15,243 nt of DNA from Prevotella sp. (GTDB lineage: Bacteria > Bacteroidota > Bacteroidia > Bacteroidales > Bacteroidaceae), in NCBI GenBank assembly GCA_017623335.1, contig JAGAPI010000017.1, positions 1 through 15,243 on the forward strand. Direction: 5' to 3'. Below, piece after piece: positions 12,775-15,243 of the stretch. The position numbers and the translations under genes are program-made. Every line of letters starts with the position of its first letter. Position 1 is the stretch's first letter. Below the pieces are notes generated by a model that saw only the letters and a list, made by a program, of their open reading frames with translations, was not told the origin of the DNA and did no database searches.

Positions 12775-14361
12775 ATGAAACACTTTTACAGTATTATCGT
12801 CCTCGCAGGCACGGTCATAACTTTTGCCGCCTGCTCATCCCCACAGGGAAACGGGGGGGGAGAAAAGCCATCTGCCCAAACGCCGTCTTATCACAAACAG
12901 GCAGAAATCGTAAAGGTCGAAGGCGGGGCACCTGAAGAATACATTGCACTGCAGAAAAAGGCTGTGGAAGAGATGCGGCAAGGAAAGGCAAGGGAGTCAT
13001 CGTCAAAAATCCTCGCACAGATGGGATATTTCTATTTTCGCAGCGGTGATTATCTGCAGGCATTGACTTATCTGCAGGAAGCCGCTGACTCAATGCGCAA
13101 CATGCCACTAAACAAGATTGACATAGAGGCAGGTACAAAACTGCTCGGCAACACAGCCAATCTTTACACAGAGATGAGCATGTACAACGAGGCAATGTCA
13201 CTTAACACCCAAGCCCTTGAGCTGTGTGAACGAGGTGACAGTACCCGCCTACCGGACCTATTAAGAATGAGGGCGGTGATATTTGAAAAAAACAACAGGC
13301 TTGACTCAGTCGCACTCTGTCTGCAAAAAGCCATCAAGGCGTCAGAATATGTGAAAGACAAGGAACTTGCAAAAATAGGCAGGCTGATGAATGAAAGGAC
13401 TTACGCCGCACTGTTCATAGAGCATCCTGAATACAAGCCTGACTCCATCGCCATGGCTGTAAACATTATTGAGCGCAATATTAACTTGATGCAAAAGGGT
13501 TTCCGACCTACCTCAGAGATGCTTTTAGGCCGTGGTTACGTGCTGATGGGAAATGCCACAAAAGGCCTCAATATGATGGAAGAAGCACTAAAGACATTCC
13601 GCCAGAATTATGGAACGGATGACATAGAATGGGCATTAAGGACATACACCCAAAGCCTGCTGGAGACAGAGCTGTCGCCAAAAAGCCTCGCCATACACAA
13701 AGAGTCAAAGCGGATGAGTGACACTCTCACAGAACACAGCAAGGCAAATGCACTGCTCGGCGCTGACTTCAAATATCGCACCTCACAGATAAAAAATGAG
13801 AAGCTCCTGCTGGAAAGCCGCCTTGAGATGGCACATGAGCGCACCATCTGGTGGACGGTTATGACACTGATAGCAATAAGCCTGATTATAGCATTTGCCC
13901 TGTCAAGAGTACATAAAAAAAACAGAATTATAGAAAATAACAAAAAGGCTATAGACAGTCTGATAAAGGAAAGAATAAAGCTGAACTCAGAGATTGAGAC
14001 CCTAAACGAGCGAGTGAATGAGCAAATGTGCCAGGACGGCATGCAGAATACTGAAAACGCCGCGGCATATTCCGAGATACTGACGATGACACTGCTTACA
14101 AAGGAAGACGAAAGCCAGTTCAGACAGCTTTTCGACTCCGTTCACCCAGGCTACCTGCAAAGACTGCGCCGTGACTACGAAGAAATAACACGCACGGCAG
14201 AACTGGTATGTATGCTCATAAAACTTAACAAGTCGAACGAGGAAATCTCGCTAACTCTCGGTATCAAGCGCGAAAGCGTGGCAAAAAGCCGCTACCGCCT
14301 GCGCTCACTCTTCAAACTCGACAAGGATACCGACCTCAACAATTTCATAGCCACAATTTAA
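12775..14361 (+). CDS. Lipoprotein-anchored TPR sensor with cytoplasmic LuxR-like HTH domain
   Basis: The 528-residue product has an unusual but clear layout. It has a lipoprotein signal ending FAAC-SSP (Cys20), an asparagine/glycine/proline-rich spacer, then TPR-like helices (about 55-325; for example GYFYFRSGDYLQALTYLQEA at 84-103 and YTEMSMYNEAMSLNTQALEL at 131-150). Next come one membrane segment at 358-378 and a coiled coil (380-418). The C-terminal helix-turn-helix (about 470-515) includes IKLNKSNEEISLTLGI and RESVAKSRYRLRSLFKL, which fits the GerE/LuxR pattern. The topology implies periplasmic TPRs sensing a ligand or partner and a cytoplasmic DNA-binding end, a one-component membrane transcription regulator common in Prevotella/Bacteroides and rarely studied. 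Its targets are unknown; it is divergent from gpx and has no operon partner. A run of eight G at 12853-12860 lies in codons 26-29. Confidence 0.85.
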   Translation: MKHFYSIIVLAGTVITFAACSSPQGNGGGEKPSAQTPSYHKQAEIVKVEGGAPEEYIALQKKAVEEMRQGKARESSSKILAQMGYFYFRSGDYLQALTYLQEAADSMRNMPLNKIDIEAGTKLLGNTANLYTEMSMYNEAMSLNTQALELCERGDSTRLPDLLRMRAVIFEKNNRLDSVALCLQKAIKASEYVKDKELAKIGRLMNERTYAALFIEHPEYKPDSIAMAVNIIERNINLMQKGFRPTSEMLLGRGYVLMGNATKGLNMMEEALKTFRQNYGTDDIEWALRTYTQSLLETELSPKSLAIHKESKRMSDTLTEHSKANALLGADFKYRTSQIKNEKLLLESRLEMAHERTIWWTVMTLIAISLIIAFALSRVHKKNRIIENNKKAIDSLIKERIKLNSEIETLNERVNEQMCQDGMQNTENAAAYSEILTMTLLTKEDESQFRQLFDSVHPGYLQRLRRDYEEITRTAELVCMLIKLNKSNEEISLTLGIKRESVAKSRYRLRSLFKLDKDTDLNNFIATI

Positions 14362-14371
14362 AACAAAGACA

Positions 14372-14420
14372 AAAAGAGCGCACCTCAAAGTATATGCAAC
14401 TACTTAGCGTGCGCTCTTTT
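14372..14420. terminator. Bidirectional intrinsic terminator
   Basis: AAAAGAGCGCAC (14372-14383) and GTGCGCTCTTTT (14409-14420) form a perfect 12-bp stem. The 25-base interior can fold a second AAGTA/TACTT stem (14388-14392 with 14401-14405). T-rich sequence follows in both directions. It lies between the convergent stops of the regulator (14361) and rpmE2 (14476) and can end both transcripts. Confidence 0.88.
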
Positions 14421-14475
14421 CCGTTTTTGCAAGAAGCAAAAAAACTGCGGAATAAATATCTTTCGAGATTTTCCC

Positions 14476-14730
14476 TTATTTCTTTGCTGCCTTACCGTAG
14501 CGGCTCATGAACTTGTCAACACGACCGGCAGTGTCAACCAGCTTGCTCTTACCTGTGTAGAACGGGTGAGAGGTGTTAGAGATTTCAATCTTTACCACTG
14601 GGTAAGTTTCGCCTTCAAATTCTACTGTGTCGTTTGTCTTTGCTGTAGAACGTGAGAGGAACATATCGCCGTTGGACATATCCTTGAATACGACGGGGCG
14701 ATAGTTTTCGGGATGAATACCTTGTTTCAT
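14476..14730 (-). CDS. rpmE2: 50S ribosomal protein bL31, type B (zinc-independent)
   Basis: bL31 is a small protein of the 50S subunit near the intersubunit bridge to the 30S head. The 84-residue product matches the type B form: [19 protein letters not shown] at the N-terminus, FLSRST near 24-29, [19 protein letters not shown] at 43-61 and [10 protein letters not shown] near 71-80. It lacks the CxxC zinc site of type A and is slightly longer, as expected. It is transcribed alone, with its own TAnnTTTG box upstream and a strong terminator downstream. In Bacteroidota type B is normally the standard copy, so zinc-limitation control should not be assumed. Confidence 0.96.
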   Translation of the reverse strand: MKQGIHPENYRPVVFKDMSNGDMFLSRSTAKTNDTVEFEGETYPVVKIEISNTSHPFYTGKSKLVDTAGRVDKFMSRYGKAAKK

Positions 14731-14774
14731 TTTACTAAAAATACTTTGTTTAATTATTAATAATTATTCTTTGA

Positions 14775-14790
14775 GAGTGCATACGCACCC
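14775..14790 (-). other. Small hairpin in the rpmE2 leader
   Basis: On the minus strand GGGTGC and GCACTC pair (one G-U) around GTAT, about 45 nt before the ATG and just after the predicted transcript start. It could be part of an autoregulatory ribosomal-protein leader, but I cannot match it to a known class. Confidence 0.35.
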
Positions 14791-14801
14791 ATTTCAGTCT
14801 G

Positions 14802-14809
14802 CAAAGGTA
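14802..14809 (-). promoter_or_regulatory. -7 box of the rpmE2 promoter
   Basis: TACCTTTG on the minus strand is a perfect TAnnTTTG box, 71 bases before the ATG at 14730. The -33 element at the 20-base spacing is not recognisable, so the call rests on the -7 box and its position. Confidence 0.6.
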
Positions 14810-14957
14810 GTGATTTTATTTCAAATAATTACATATTTCGAGAGTTTTCACGCTCTATTTAACATTTTTTACTTACATTTCTATAATACATTATTAATGT
14901 GTATACATTCTTTTGCAAAAAAAAGTGAATAAGTCGCATTATTTAAATTTTTATTTG

Positions 14958-14965
14958 TAATTTTG
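14958..14965 (+). promoter_or_regulatory. -7 box of the promoter for the beta-barrel protein gene
   Basis: TAATTTTG is a perfect TAnnTTTG box 39 bases before the ATG at 15005; no TTTG stands 20 bases upstream. AGGAAAG just before the ATG gives this gene a better ribosome-binding signal than most others here. Confidence 0.65.
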
Positions 14966-15004
14966 CGGCGATAAAACATTATTCACAAAATAACAGGAAA
15001 GAAA

Positions 15005-15243
15005 ATGAAAAAGATTATTGTTTCAATGCTTGCAATATTGCTGCTTCAGGCAATGCCGTCGCAGGCACAGTTGAAATTCGGTTTCAAAGGCGGTATCAAC
15101 GTTACAAACATGAAGTTCAGCAAGGATGTTATTGATGCAAAGAACCAAAGCGGTTTCTTCATCGGTCCCACAGTGAAGTTCAAGCTGCCACTTGTTGGTT
15201 TGGGATTCGACATTGCCGCACTCTACGACCAGCGCGAGGCAGA
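15005..15243 (+). CDS. Outer-membrane beta-barrel protein (PorT-like family), N-terminal part
   Basis: Seventy-nine codons are visible before the window ends. A signal peptide (1-22, ending PSQA-Q) is followed by LKFGFKGGINVTNMKF, the typical first strands of the Bacteroidota outer-membrane beta-barrel (PorT/OMP_b-brl) families, then GFFIGPTVKFKLP and GLGFDIAALYDQ, which alternate in the manner of barrel strands. PorT itself belongs to type IX secretion, but the family name covers many small barrels of unknown role, so no specific function is assigned. The gene is divergent from rpmE2 across a 274-bp AT-rich gap and has its own promoter. Confidence 0.72.
   Translation, partial: MKKIIVSMLAILLLQAMPSQAQLKFGFKGGINVTNMKFSKDVIDAKNQSGFFIGPTVKFKLPLVGLGFDIAALYDQREA

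Noticed and set aside
14476..14730. Zinc-starvation (Zur) control of bL31 type B
   Set aside because: No zinc-type paralogue or Zur-like operator is visible here, and type B is the usual single copy in Bacteroidota.
1..15243. tRNA, rRNA, CRISPR array, phage or toxin-antitoxin genes
   Set aside because: No cloverleaf, rRNA signature, regular repeat-spacer array or mobile gene was found on either strand.

Overview
The window looks like a chromosomal segment from a member of the Bacteroidales (phylum Bacteroidota), most likely Prevotella-like or a relative. Three things point there. Several genes belong to Bacteroidota families: a T9SS plug-domain protein, a GldB-type lipoprotein, a DUF4861 protein, a DUF5715 protein, and a membrane-anchored TPR/LuxR-type regulator. 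Start codons mostly lack a Shine-Dalgarno sequence. Almost every intergenic promoter region carries the Bacteroidota -7 box TAnnTTTG, four times with a TTG/TTTG exactly 20 bases upstream. I see no tRNA, rRNA, CRISPR array, phage gene or transposase; this is mostly ordinary core genome with some lineage-specific genes and short interspersed repeats.

Layout. Positions 1-4407 are all on the minus strand. The edge holds the N-terminus of a UPF0597/cysteine-desulfidase-family protein, preceded by the transmembrane thiol-disulfide reductase DsbD (269-2329). Upstream lies a compact operon transcribed from about 4498: a membrane-anchored TPR protein, lumazine synthase RibH (joined by a TAATG stop/start overlap), and exonuclease III. 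Next is the T9SS plug-domain protein (4632-5870, minus). It is divergent from a DUF5715 peptidase-M15-like protein and ispE (5968-7686, plus); the two promoters share a short region with a palindrome.

Positions 7697-9062 (minus) hold a GldB-like lipoprotein followed by a small helical-repeat protein. A divergent control region of 326 bp separates them from a secreted DUF4861 protein (9389-10624, plus). Thioredoxin reductase TrxB and a two-cysteine, probably thioredoxin-dependent, glutathione peroxidase lie on the minus strand (10785-12421). They are bracketed by copies of a TTAGGCACGGATT hairpin element and separated by another repeat. A 353-bp divergent region leads to a lipoprotein/TPR/transmembrane/HTH regulator (12775-14361, plus). 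It converges through a strong bidirectional terminator on ribosomal protein bL31 type B (minus). The right edge holds the start of an outer-membrane beta-barrel protein (plus).

Functional themes. TrxB, the peroxidase and DsbD all depend on the thioredoxin pool, so cytoplasmic reducing power, peroxide defence and periplasmic thiol reduction are represented. The plug protein, GldB-like lipoprotein, M15-like protein and barrel protein concern the cell envelope. The most noteworthy signals are the regulator with an 8-G tract just after its lipidated cysteine, the palindrome shared by divergent envelope-gene promoters, a helically phased TTTGCA triplet at the DUF4861 promoter, and the two repeat families around trxB-gpx.
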